A stretch of DNA of 34,047 bases from Pseudomonadota bacterium (GTDB lineage Bacteria; Pseudomonadota; Alphaproteobacteria; Rhizobiales; Xanthobacteraceae), in assembly GCA_023449855.1 (NCBI GenBank), contig JAEXHR010000322.1:1-34047 (forward strand). The letters are read 5' to 3'. Made by a program: the position numbers and the translations under genes. Shown here one piece after another: positions 20,351-27,802 of this stretch. The notes under the pieces are model-generated. The model had not been told where the DNA came from, did not search any database, and saw nothing but the letters and a program-made list of their open reading frames with translations. Each line of letters opens with the position of its first letter. The stretch's first letter is position 1.

Positions 20351-22846
20351 ATGAAATTGTCCCATAAAGTGAAATCCATCGGTTTCAGAACATCGAGTGG
20401 GATGGCTTTATTGCTCATATCGGTTCTCCTGGTGGCATTTGTCGGAATTCGAGGTATCGGGAGCCTAACAGGCGCCGTATCTCAGACAGTGGATACCTCA
20501 AAGGTACTTATAGGAGCCAATCAAGCTGAAGGCGCCATTATTCAGTATCTTGTCGGTAAAGAACCGAAGCGCATCGATGAAGCGACCAGCGCCCTCGAGA
20601 CGGCGCAGACGACGCTCAATTCTCTGGCGCTGTCAAAAGAACAAGGCTCGCAGCTCTCGGATGGCATCTCGATGATGTCGAATGCGGTCAAAGCTCTCGC
20701 AATATCCCAGGACGCGGTTCAGAACGCAGGCGTTGCTCTGCGCGATGCGACCGGAAGCTTGGTCTCCTTAGCCGAGCAGGCTGAAAAGAGTGCCCAGGAT
20801 ATCGCCAACCAAGCCGAGACCAATTCGAACAACGCATTGATAACCCTGAATACCATCCGCATCCTCATCCAAAACGCCGGCAATTTCAGCAACGCAATGA
20901 ATGCTGTCGAACTGGCACTGGTAAAAGCCTCCGCTTTGGGTAACCAGATATCGCCCGATCAGATCGCAGAACCTATGGCTCGTGCCGAGGTCAGCCTGGC
21001 TGAAGTTGTCAAGCTTGGTGGAACACCAAACATCCAGCCGATCGTCAGCAGCCTGGCAAGCACCTTCGCGGAGATCCAGACGGCCCTGTCCAAGGACGAC
21101 GGCGCCGCTTTGTCATCGACGTACGACTTTGCGCTTTTCACTAGAATTTCTGCTGCTTCCCAGAAGCTTAACGAAGCGCTACGCATATCGGCAGAAACGG
21201 AACTGGCTTCCAAAAGCGAGAAGGACAACGCGCGATCCAAAGCGCGTATCGTGTCCGGAACTGCACGCAACTTCGCCAATGTGTTAAAGGATACCCTGGT
21301 TCAAGTCGAGCGATATCGCCTCCGACCATCCGATGACGCCGCCATGACCGTCACTGCAGGCCTGAAAAAGGCGCAAGCTTTGGGCGGCATGCTTGCCAAG
21401 ACATCCGGCAATGATATGACCGCCAGCCTTGCCCAGCTGAACGAGACCTTCAACGCCTTGAAGACGAATTTGGCATCGTTTGATCAGCAGGCTTCGCTGG
21501 TCGTCTCGACATCGCAGAGCGTTACCGACGGCATTGTCGAGATTGCGGGTGAAATAGCATCGAAATCCGAGCTTCAGGGCAATCAGGGTACGTCCTGGAT
21601 GTGGGGTGCTGGTTTGTTTAGCCTCTTACTGGCTATGGCTATTGCGTTCTTCATGGTCCGATCCGTTGCACGGCCGATGATGCAAGTCGCGCAGGCAATG
21701 GCGCGGCTGGCCAGGGGGGAATCCGATACACATCTGAAGCTCGCCAAAACCGACAATGAGATCGGGGAGATGATCGGCGCGCTGCAAGTTTTCCAGGAAA
21801 ATGACCGCGCCCGGATCAATGCTGAAGCCGAGGCTGACCGCGAACGGCTGCAGGCGGAAACTATGCGGCTTGAACGTGAAGCCGAACGTATAAGTGAAGC
21901 GCAGGCGATGGAACATGCGTTCCGCCAAATTTCGGGTGGTCTGGATGCCCTCTCCAAAGGGGATCTGACAGCGCGCGTCGGAGTGGTCGATTCGAGATAT
22001 GAGGGGATCAGAGACCATTTCAACAGCGCGGTGTCCACTTTGGAGGAGGCAATCGACGCTGTCATCCTGAGTGTCGGGACGATCCAGTCAGGATTGTTTG
22101 AAATATCAAGCGCCTCTAACGATCTTGCACGCCGGACGGAGCAGCAGGCCGCCTCTCTCGAAGAGACGGTTGCCGCTCTTGGTGAGGTGACCAGCGGCAT
22201 CAACGCCACCGCGGATGGTGCAGGCCATGCCCAGAAGTCTGTGGCGCTTGCCAAGACGAACGCCGAAAGTGGTGGAGCCGTGGTGGAGCGTGCAATCAGT
22301 GCGATGGGCGAAATCCAGGACTCGTCTGCAAAAATCGGCAACATCATCGGTGTGATCGACGAAATCGCGTTCCAGACGAACCTCCTTGCTCTCAATGCAG
22401 GGGTCGAAGCCGCTCGTGCCGGGGAGGCGGGCAAAGGTTTTGCCGTCGTCGCGCAAGAAGTACGCGAACTTGCCCAAAGATCTGCGGGAGCCGCTCGCGA
22501 AATCAAGGGATTGATTTCAACCTCGACAGCCCAGGTCACAACAGGCGTGAAGCTCGTCGGAGAGACGGGGACATCACTTAGGGAAATCTGTGAGCAAGTG
22601 GGCGGCATTACCGCCATCATAGACAAGATTGCGATGGCGGCCAGGGACCAGGCGTTAAGCCTCCGTGAAGTTTCCACGGCGGGCGACGAGATGGATAAGG
22701 TTACGCAACAGAACGCCGCCATGGTTGAGGAGACAAGCGCGGCATCGCAAACTCTCGTACATGAGACCCAAAAGCTGGCTCAGATGGTAGGGCAGTTCGC
22801 AACCCGCCGCTCGACGAATATGGGACTGCGGGCCGCTGCGGCGTAA
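20351..22846 (+). CDS. Methyl-accepting chemotaxis protein
   Basis: This is an inner-membrane chemoreceptor that signals through CheA/CheW. A first membrane helix lies at about residues 16-36 (MALLLISVLLVAFVGI). A long helical periplasmic sensor of about 375 residues, unassigned to a ligand family, follows. The second helix is at about 416-436 (WMWGAGLFSLLLAMAIAFFM), then a HAMP domain from RSVARPMMQVAQAMARLARG and a second HAMP-like segment (ISGGLDALSKGDLTARV). The signalling hairpin has its tip near 670-690 (EIAFQTNLLALNAGVEAARA). Candidate methylation helices include EQQAASLEETVAALGEV and QQNAAMVEETSAASQTL. It ends GLRAAAA, with no NWETF-type CheR/CheB tether, so adaptation would depend on other receptors or direct access. 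The ligand cannot be predicted. It stands alone, with no che genes nearby. Confidence 0.93.
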   Translation: MKLSHKVKSIGFRTSSGMALLLISVLLVAFVGIRGIGSLTGAVSQTVDTSKVLIGANQAEGAIIQYLVGKEPKRIDEATSALETAQTTLNSLALSKEQGSQLSDGISMMSNAVKALAISQDAVQNAGVALRDATGSLVSLAEQAEKSAQDIANQAETNSNNALITLNTIRILIQNAGNFSNAMNAVELALVKASALGNQISPDQIAEPMARAEVSLAEVVKLGGTPNIQPIVSSLASTFAEIQTALSKDDGAALSSTYDFALFTRISAASQKLNEALRISAETELASKSEKDNARSKARIVSGTARNFANVLKDTLVQVERYRLRPSDDAAMTVTAGLKKAQALGGMLAKTSGNDMTASLAQLNETFNALKTNLASFDQQASLVVSTSQSVTDGIVEIAGEIASKSELQGNQGTSWMWGAGLFSLLLAMAIAFFMVRSVARPMMQVAQAMARLARGESDTHLKLAKTDNEIGEMIGALQVFQENDRARINAEAEADRERLQAETMRLEREAERISEAQAMEHAFRQISGGLDALSKGDLTARVGVVDSRYEGIRDHFNSAVSTLEEAIDAVILSVGTIQSGLFEISSASNDLARRTEQQAASLEETVAALGEVTSGINATADGAGHAQKSVALAKTNAESGGAVVERAISAMGEIQDSSAKIGNIIGVIDEIAFQTNLLALNAGVEAARAGEAGKGFAVVAQEVRELAQRSAGAAREIKGLISTSTAQVTTGVKLVGETGTSLREICEQVGGITAIIDKIAMAARDQALSLREVSTAGDEMDKVTQQNAAMVEETSAASQTLVHETQKLAQMVGQFATRRSTNMGLRAAAA

Positions 22847-23274
22847 CGCAAAAATTCGGGGATCACTTTTGTCCAGTCGCACCATACGACTGTCCGAAGA
22901 AGCACGGTGGTCTTTCATGGTCGGCAGGTGAACGTGTGATCCGCTGCCGGAAACAGCGGCAGATTTCGGTATTATCTTGCTTTGGGAATGTTCGATCGGG
23001 TGGTCGCGTCAAGGCTAGCCCGTCCGGGAGTATAACCGTCGGCTATGAAACAGCGGTCGCTAAAACTAACTGCTCGCAGGTTCATGTCCCTCCAAGAGCG
23101 AGGGTGCCTATACAGGCTCCAAACGCCAGTCAGCTTTTGAGAGCGGGACGTGTCGCTGGGCTGGACATGGTCGAGCGTATGACTTGACGCTTCTGAGGAG
23201 GAAGGACTCGCGTAGTTGCGAAGGAAAGTGTGATCCGACGCTGCAGCATGCGTATCCTAATCTCTTTAGATCGC
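22847..23274. other. Intergenic region after the chemoreceptor gene
   Basis: I see no convincing gene in these 428 bases. A 6-bp hairpin (CCGCTG/CAGCGG, 22941-22946 with 22954-22959) about 95 nt after the stop could act in termination, but it lacks a T-run. A short + frame at 22936-23187 has a GTG start, no ribosome binding site and no recognisable family. Confidence 0.4.
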
Positions 23275-23703
23275 TCACCGCTTTGGCCGCAATTCTTCCG
23301 GCCGAACACCGAAATGATCAAGAATAATCTGGACGTTGCGGCGATGCGATTTGAAATAGACGTCGAAAAGATCGCCCAATAACGGCACGCTGCCGACGAT
23401 CGAGTCCATCGCCACGTTGCCAATCATCTTTGCGAGTTTATCCTGCGGAAGACCGAGCCGGCGGGCCTCATTAACAATGTAGAGCCCGACGAGCGCGCCA
23501 GCTCCATCACCAAGGACTGGAACAAGCCCAAGTACGGAATCGGCCCCGAAGCGGAGGCGCGTGCCGGGAATGCCAACTGCCGTATCCATCAGGCGTGATA
23601 TGCGGGATAGGCGGCGCATTTTCAAAAGACGCTGTTCTACGTCAAATGTGCTGCCCGAGGTATTTGTACCAAAACCGCCTGCATTCCAAGTTCGTGCTGC
23701 CAC
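23275..23703 (-). CDS. DUF4112 family protein
   Basis: This small protein (about 142 residues) of unknown function matches the DUF4112 pattern: RISRLMDTAVGIPGTRLRFG, then DSVLGLVPVLGDGAGALVGLY, LGLPQDKLAKMIGNVAMDSI, VGSVPLLGDLFDVYFKSHRRN, ending in a short basic tail. The two hydrophobic glycine-rich stretches (GLVPVLGDGAGALVGLYIV and IVGSVPLLGDLFDVYF) suggest membrane association. The frame stays open to a GTG at 23716-23718, but that start has no Shine-Dalgarno. I prefer the GTG at 23701-23703, which has GGAG at 23710-23713 six bases upstream. It is transcribed alone, about 345 bases from the next - strand gene. Its role is unknown. Confidence 0.82.
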   Translation of the reverse strand: MAARTWNAGGFGTNTSGSTFDVEQRLLKMRRLSRISRLMDTAVGIPGTRLRFGADSVLGLVPVLGDGAGALVGLYIVNEARRLGLPQDKLAKMIGNVAMDSIVGSVPLLGDLFDVYFKSHRRNVQIILDHFGVRPEELRPKR

Positions 23704-23718
23704 AGTAATCTCCGACAC

Positions 23719-24048
23719 CGGGAAACGTTGTGAGAAAGAGATGGTGGAGTGGCGCTGAATTTCAAGCCGAAGCCATGGGTCTTTAAATGATTTCGAAATG
23801 CCGAACAGCGACGGTCACTCTCAGAGTTCAAGGATATTCGCTCTCAGGAGGGTAAGGCTGCCAATACAATCGCCGGGATCGAGAAAACTCCAAGGCAGTT
23901 CATTGTTGAACGGGCCGCTCGCTCGGGTCTCGCGCGTGACGCGAACGCCAGAAGGAATTGGCGCTCATTGCAATGATGTCGAGAAGCATTGCACCAGCGA
24001 CCGTCAGTAACTGTCACAGACCATCGCCTATCACCTTCGGTGAAAATC
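23719..24048. other. Intergenic region, nothing recognised
   Basis: About 330 bases lie between the 2H phosphoesterase stop and the DUF4112 gene. Short frames occur on both strands (for example 23844-24101 on -), but they lack a family signature and a good ribosome binding site. I see no transposon end, tRNA or strong terminator. Confidence 0.4.
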
Positions 24049-24588
24049 TCATAACGCCTGGCGCTCGCTGGAAACGTTTGTATTGAATGGGTGATGAGCA
24101 CGGTGGAGCCAAGGGCCGCCGAGATATTCCCACAAATCTAGACCCAGGATTTCTAACTTGTAGGGCGAGAAGCTTTCGGTCAGAGCACGGTAGAGCGCAT
24201 CCGCTTTGGCCTTGGACGCCTTGTTCTGAACCGTGACGTGCGGCTGCCACTTTTGCATATCCTGTGAGCCCAGCCACGACATGAATTTAACCTTCAGTCG
24301 CTCGCGAACCTCTTGCAGGGAAGGGCTGGTAATCGAAAAGGCGACGCCGGCTCCGAGGTGGCGCAGCCCCGTGACGTCGGCCGTGATGGTATCTAATTTG
24401 CCTGCCACATCGGCGAGATCACCAAGGATCCGCCCTTCGTATTCGCCTGGCAGCCGATAAAACATTGTCAGATGGGCACGAAGCATGTTCCTATCAGGCG
24501 GGAAATGCGCCTTACGCAGCCGATCGAACAGTTCCAGGTCGTCGTCTGCAATCTGTGCGGTAAGAATGAGGGGCTTGCTGGTTTTCAA
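24049..24588 (-). CDS. 2'-5' RNA ligase / 2H phosphoesterase family protein (LigT-like)
   Basis: This 179-residue protein carries the two signature H-x-T motifs of the 2H superfamily: HLTMF at 39-43 and HVTVQ at 117-121. They are spaced as expected for the two catalytic histidines that act on 2',3'-cyclic or 2'-5' phosphodiester bonds in RNA or nucleotides. Homologues are cytosolic. The start is TTG at 24586-24588, supported by AGGAATTCCGG just upstream. It is the last gene of a likely - strand operon, 38 bases after the 110-residue ORF and downstream of the exonuclease, so a nucleic-acid end-processing role is plausible. The exact substrate cannot be told from sequence. Confidence 0.85.
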   Translation of the reverse strand: MKTSKPLILTAQIADDDLELFDRLRKAHFPPDRNMLRAHLTMFYRLPGEYEGRILGDLADVAGKLDTITADVTGLRHLGAGVAFSITSPSLQEVRERLKVKFMSWLGSQDMQKWQPHVTVQNKASKAKADALYRALTESFSPYKLEILGLDLWEYLGGPWLHRAHHPFNTNVSSERQAL

Positions 24589-24626
24589 CCGGAATTCCTA
24601 TTCGTGATCGTTGCTAAGAAGGTGCC

Positions 24627-24959
24627 CTATTTTCCCAGCCCTGCAAACCAGTCGGCGTAGGGTGTGTTTTTCACGAGATAGCGGTTGAAGTCCGGAGCGC
24701 CATCTTCCCACCAGACAGGGCCCCGTTCACCGAGCGCCATTTTGGCTTCGTCGACCCTCCGGCGCGCCTCCGACACCGCCATCGGGTCTTTCTTTGCTTG
24801 AAGAATAGCGCGCCGCGCAGACATCAGTGCCTTCACCAATTTTTGTCTCATGTGCTCGTCAAGCGCCGGATTGCTTTTGCGCCAAAGACGTCCGCGAACG
24901 ACGAAGTATCGGCCGTCGGGTGTATCGGGATAGGAAGGGGACTTCGGATGGCCGCTCAT
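24627..24959 (-). CDS. Small conserved hypothetical protein
   Basis: This 110-residue soluble protein starts MSGHPKSPSYPDTPDGRYFV. It has a helical charged middle (MRQKLVKALMSARRAILQAK; VSEARRRVDEAKMALGERG) and a distinct aromatic C-terminus (VWWEDGAPDFNRYLVKNTPY). I recall similar short proteins in other Rhizobiales but know no function. Its ATG overlaps the stop codon of the upstream exonuclease gene (ATGA, 24956-24959), which implies translational coupling and perhaps a partner role. No metal-binding or catalytic motif is obvious. Confidence 0.78.
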   Translation of the reverse strand: MSGHPKSPSYPDTPDGRYFVVRGRLWRKSNPALDEHMRQKLVKALMSARRAILQAKKDPMAVSEARRRVDEAKMALGERGPVWWEDGAPDFNRYLVKNTPYADWFAGLGK

Positions 24960-25705
24960 AACAGGGTCTTTTGCTCGGGCTCCTTGCCCGCTGAAGTCTC
25001 AAGCTCGCCCCGTCTTTCCAGTTCGGTGCGGGCACTGAACCGGACATCGACGTCCCGATCTCTCAGATATTCATGGAGTGTTTCCGTGTCGAGACGGTCC
25101 CAACTCTTGCCGCGATCCGAGCCCGATGGCACGCGGGGTAGAAGCCCCGGCTCGGCGCTCCACGCCAGAAGCTTTTCGAGCGATGAAACGTTCAACAGGT
25201 CTCGCAGATGATGAGCGGTTACATAGGCGTCCGGCATTGCCCTATGCGCCGGTAGCCCGATCTCATGGACCAGACCCGCGGGTCGGCGTTGATAACGTAG
25301 CATCTGGTTGGAAAACCGTGGCAGTTCGGGCCAGACCCGCAGCGCACATTTCCAGGTACAGATCCATGGCAAGCCGCCGGTGAGCCGCGGCGTGCAGTAT
25401 CGCTGTTCGAAGGCTGCCCGATGCGCGGCAAGTGCATGGATTTCACCGACCGGACGCAGGACCGTGGATGCAATTTCTTTCCAGTAGGGCGCTGCTTCGA
25501 CCTGCTCGTCGAGAATATGATGAATGGCCATCGTGTCAGGCGAGATTGGTCGGCCGGGATTGACCAACAGGGATCCGCGATCCTCAGTCACGACCCATTG
25601 GCCACGATCTTCCTGCACGACATCCTGCCAGCCGATTTCGCAAACATCATTTGCGCCGTTTCCAGCGGTCTCAAGGTCAATGACACGAATGCGGGCTTTC
25701 GACAC
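24956..25705 (-). CDS. 3'-5' exonuclease, DnaQ/ExoX-like
   Basis: This 249-residue DEDDh-type exonuclease has an Exo I motif at 10-12 (VIDLET, D10 and E12) and an Exo III motif at 154-159 (HRAMPDA, H154 and D159). The expected Exo II segment is AHRAAFEQ (95-101), where the usual catalytic Asp is Glu (E100) and the usual Asn is Arg. About 75 C-terminal residues beyond the nuclease fold include a WDRLDTETLHEYLRDRDVDV segment that resembles the extension in rhizobial ExoX-like proteins. The start is GTG at 25703-25705, with GGAGG 12 bases upstream, a long spacing. It heads the operon with the 110-residue protein (ATGA overlap) and the 2H phosphoesterase. It probably trims single-stranded ends in DNA repair; activity with Glu at Exo II is uncertain. 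Confidence 0.85.
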   Translation of the reverse strand: MSKARIRVIDLETAGNGANDVCEIGWQDVVQEDRGQWVVTEDRGSLLVNPGRPISPDTMAIHHILDEQVEAAPYWKEIASTVLRPVGEIHALAAHRAAFEQRYCTPRLTGGLPWICTWKCALRVWPELPRFSNQMLRYQRRPAGLVHEIGLPAHRAMPDAYVTAHHLRDLLNVSSLEKLLAWSAEPGLLPRVPSGSDRGKSWDRLDTETLHEYLRDRDVDVRFSARTELERRGELETSAGKEPEQKTLL

Positions 25706-25759
25706 TGGCTTCGTTTGCCTCCGTTGCTTGCCATCTATAAATCGCGCCAGAGGTGATGT

Positions 25760-25780
25760 CGTTCCCTGTTACGGGGAACG
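25760..25780. other. Perfect 7-bp inverted repeat between the exonuclease and asparaginase genes
   Basis: CGTTCCC and GGGAACG are separated by a 7-nt loop, 55 bases upstream of the exonuclease start and about 100 bases past the asparaginase stop, both on the - strand. It could end asparaginase transcription or serve as an operator for the exonuclease operon. There is no T-run on the - strand, so I cannot decide. Confidence 0.35.
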
Positions 25781-25881
25781 TTGGTTGTCCATGTCGATAA
25801 GGCCACACATATAAGCCGCAGCGATCTCTTGTCCCCATAAACGCTTCAAGCGGCATTGCGGCTGTTTAAAGCAGAAGCTCA

Positions 25882-26865
25882 TCAAGCACCAAATCGCGCG
25901 ACCTCGGCACGAATATCTTCATTGCTCAGGCCGGCCCCAAGCAAAACCGACAACAGGACACGTGCCTTCTGCGAACTCAGGTCGCCTGCGAACGCGACGC
26001 CACCTTCCGCCAGAGTTTTGCCGCCGCCGTTGCCATATATCGGCTTCACGCGTCCGCGCTGACATCGGCTGGTCATAACTACTGGGATGCCGCCCTTGAC
26101 GAGATCGATGGCCGCCGCCGTCACGGCGGGCGGCGCGTTGCCCCGTCCGAAGCCCTCGATCACCACAGCTTTGACGCCTTCGGATGCGGCAAAGCGCATA
26201 AATCGCTCGCTCGAGCCCATGCCCAGTTTGACGATCTCTATATCGCTCTCGATGCGTCCCGCCGGAATCGTGCCACGGATCATAGGACGCCGATGGACAA
26301 TGATCGTGTCACCATCGACCTCGCCCAGCTTTCCATGCTCGGCGGAAATGAAAGTGTCGACGCGGGAAGTATGCGATTTGGTTACGTCGCGCGCTGCGTG
26401 AACCTCTTGCTCGAAGCAGAGCAGAACGCCGAGACCACGGGCTTTGGAAGATGCTGCAATCCGGACTGCATCGGAGATGTTGCGTGGTCCGTCCGCACCC
26501 GGTTCGTCGGCCGCCCGTTGCGCGCCGGTGAAAACGACCGGCTTGTCACTGTCGATCAGAAGGTCAGCCATATAGGCACTCTCCTCCATCGTATCGGTGC
26601 CATGGGTCACAACGACGCCATCGATCTTCGGGTTGGCAAGGTGGTTTCGTATCACGCCGGCAAGTGTAAACGCATCCTCGAGTGTCAGCGCGAAACTTCC
26701 GACTGTCATGAACTCGTCAACGACCACATTCACACCCTCTAGGCGGCTGTTGAGCGTCGCGTGAAGGGCGCTGGCGCCGAGCTGGGCGGTAACGTGGCCC
26801 GTGCTGGCATTCATCTGCGATGCTATGGTTCCACCGGTCGTCACCAGGCAAACGGTCTTGGTCAT
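25882..26865 (-). CDS. L-asparaginase / asparaginase-like amidohydrolase
   Basis: This 327-residue enzyme of the bacterial asparaginase/glutaminase fold hydrolyses a side-chain amide (asparagine to aspartate and ammonia). The first catalytic Thr is in TTGGTIAS (T10), the second in HGTDTMEES (T90, D91), and the matching Lys is in ARDVTKSH (K163), so the Thr-Asp-Lys triad is intact. The N-terminal mobile loop is atypical: the position of the E. coli AnsB Tyr25 appears to be His24. There is no signal peptide, so it is cytosolic, unlike periplasmic AnsB. The ATG is preceded by AAGGGGAAA. It is divergent from the GntR-imidase operon, with a predicted operator inside its promoter, so co-regulation is likely. 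A substrate other than asparagine, such as an imide-derived half-amide, is possible. Confidence 0.9.
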   Translation of the reverse strand: MTKTVCLVTTGGTIASQMNASTGHVTAQLGASALHATLNSRLEGVNVVVDEFMTVGSFALTLEDAFTLAGVIRNHLANPKIDGVVVTHGTDTMEESAYMADLLIDSDKPVVFTGAQRAADEPGADGPRNISDAVRIAASSKARGLGVLLCFEQEVHAARDVTKSHTSRVDTFISAEHGKLGEVDGDTIIVHRRPMIRGTIPAGRIESDIEIVKLGMGSSERFMRFAASEGVKAVVIEGFGRGNAPPAVTAAAIDLVKGGIPVVMTSRCQRGRVKPIYGNGGGKTLAEGGVAFAGDLSSQKARVLLSVLLGAGLSNEDIRAEVARFGA

Positions 26866-26891
26866 GATCTTTCCCCTTATCGTTGAACATC

Positions 26892-26920
26892 ACGTAACTT
26901 GGTCTGACCTAGATTGTCAA
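26892..26920 (-). promoter_or_regulatory. Candidate promoter of the asparaginase gene
   Basis: On the minus strand, TTGACA (26915-26920) is followed after 17 bases by a weak -10, TTACGT (26892-26897). The predicted leader is short and runs into the Shine-Dalgarno. The operator-like palindrome at 26900-26910 lies inside the spacer. Confidence 0.5.
26900..26910. promoter_or_regulatory. FadR/GntR-type operator-like site 1
   Basis: TGGTCTGACCT matches the palindrome TGGTCNGACCA, the pattern known for E. coli FadR, at all positions but the last. It sits between the -35 and -10 of the candidate asparaginase promoter, a position suited to repression. Confidence 0.55.
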
Positions 26921-26959
26921 ATGCGCGTTAAATGAGCGCAAAATGCCTATTTTTTATCG

Positions 26960-26989
26960 TTGACGGCCTGACCAAAAAACGATCATGAT
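26960..26989 (+). promoter_or_regulatory. Candidate promoter of the GntR-imidase-CobW operon
   Basis: TTGACG (26960-26965) is followed after 18 bases by CATGAT (26984-26989). This is a moderate sigma-70-like match. Site 2 overlaps the end of the -35, and site 3 lies just past the predicted start of transcription. Confidence 0.45.
26964..26974. promoter_or_regulatory. FadR/GntR-type operator-like site 2
   Basis: CGGCCTGACCA has a perfect right half of the TGGTCNGACCA palindrome and two mismatches in the left half. It overlaps the candidate -35 of the rightward promoter. Confidence 0.45.
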
Positions 26990-27004
26990 GGCAATGCTGG
27001 ATTT

Positions 27005-27015
27005 TGGTCAGGCCA
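27005..27015. promoter_or_regulatory. FadR/GntR-type operator-like site 3
   Basis: TGGTCAGGCCA has one mismatch to TGGTCNGACCA. It also forms a 13-bp inverted copy with site 2 (GGCCTGACCAAAA at 26965-26977 against TTTTGGTCAGGCC at 27002-27014). The position is just upstream of the preferred TTG start of the regulator gene. Confidence 0.5.
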
Positions 27016-27033
27016 AGATGGAGTGTCGAACAT

Positions 27034-27762
27034 TTGATTGAAAAAACGATCACGAAGCGCGGCGGTGAGGGCGCGGCTGGCGGGCGCGCCGTTGCGGCGA
27101 CCGTCAAGACCCTGGTCGCGATGATCGGAGAAGGGCACTGGTCTTCAGGAACCGCGCTGCCACCGCAACGGGAGCTGGCTAAACTGTTGCAGATCAGCAG
27201 AGCAACCCTGCGCGAGGCGATCTCCGTTCTGTTGACGACCGGTGAGATCAAGGCGCTGGACAATGGTCGCGGGTTCACGATCGCTGACCCTTCGGATGAA
27301 CCGAAAGGGCCTGTCTGGCCACATGCCGCGCGTTATTCGCTGCGCGAAGTCTACCAGTTGCGCCACGTCGTGGAGAGTTATGCCGCGCAACTCGCTGCGA
27401 TGTCCCGAACTGACGCCAATCTCGTGGAATTGCGCCAGGCGCTCGAGGCGTTTCGTGCTGCAGCCGTGTCAGGCGATCTGATGGCCTATACCGAGGCCGA
27501 CTTCGAGTTTCACCGCCAGATCCTTGCGATTTCGGGAAACCGGCTTCTCGTCGATATGCACCGCACATTCGCAGGAGTGATGCTGGAAAGCCAGCGGATG
27601 CCAGCACTTCGCCCGGGCGATCTCTGGCCCGCGGTCAAGGAGCATGAACTGATCCTCGAAGCCATCGAGCGCGGGGATCCGGATGGCGCCAACTATTACA
27701 TGCGCAAGCATATCAGCACGGGGGGCAGTCGTTCCGGCCTTGCCCCAACAGAACTGCCCTGA
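27034..27762 (+). CDS. GntR-family transcriptional regulator, FadR subfamily (FCD domain)
   Basis: This regulator of about 242 residues has an N-terminal winged helix (GHWSSGTALPPQRELAKLLQ, then ISRATLREAISVLLTTGEI) and a C-terminal all-helical FCD domain. Candidate metal ligands of the FCD pocket are visible: Asp and His in EADFEFHRQIL, His in KEHELIL and His in YMRKHI. The frame stays open to a TTG at 27004, but that start would put an operator-like palindrome inside the gene. I prefer the TTG at 27034, which has GGAG at 27020-27023. The gene is divergent from the asparaginase gene and 40 bases upstream of the imidase gene, so it probably represses both arms and is relieved by a small carboxylate or amide bound in the FCD pocket. 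The effector is not known. Confidence 0.9.
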   Translation: MIEKTITKRGGEGAAGGRAVAATVKTLVAMIGEGHWSSGTALPPQRELAKLLQISRATLREAISVLLTTGEIKALDNGRGFTIADPSDEPKGPVWPHAARYSLREVYQLRHVVESYAAQLAAMSRTDANLVELRQALEAFRAAAVSGDLMAYTEADFEFHRQILAISGNRLLVDMHRTFAGVMLESQRMPALRPGDLWPAVKEHELILEAIERGDPDGANYYMRKHISTGGSRSGLAPTELP

Positions 27763-27802
27763 CATCTATCAGGCCAATCCGGCCCCGGGAAAGGAAGAGA
27801 TT

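Noticed and set aside
21583..22722. 379-codon antisense frame in the chemoreceptor gene
   Set aside because: The + strand encodes a clear MCP with a conserved signalling tip; the antisense product is serine/arginine-rich with no recognisable domain.
23080..23120. GGTTCATGTCC stretch resembling a tRNA T-loop
   Set aside because: The flanking bases do not form the T-stem, and no acceptor stem or anticodon arm could be placed around it.
22936..23187. Small + strand frame after the chemoreceptor gene
   Set aside because: GTG start without Shine-Dalgarno, no family resemblance and unusual composition; not enough to call a gene.
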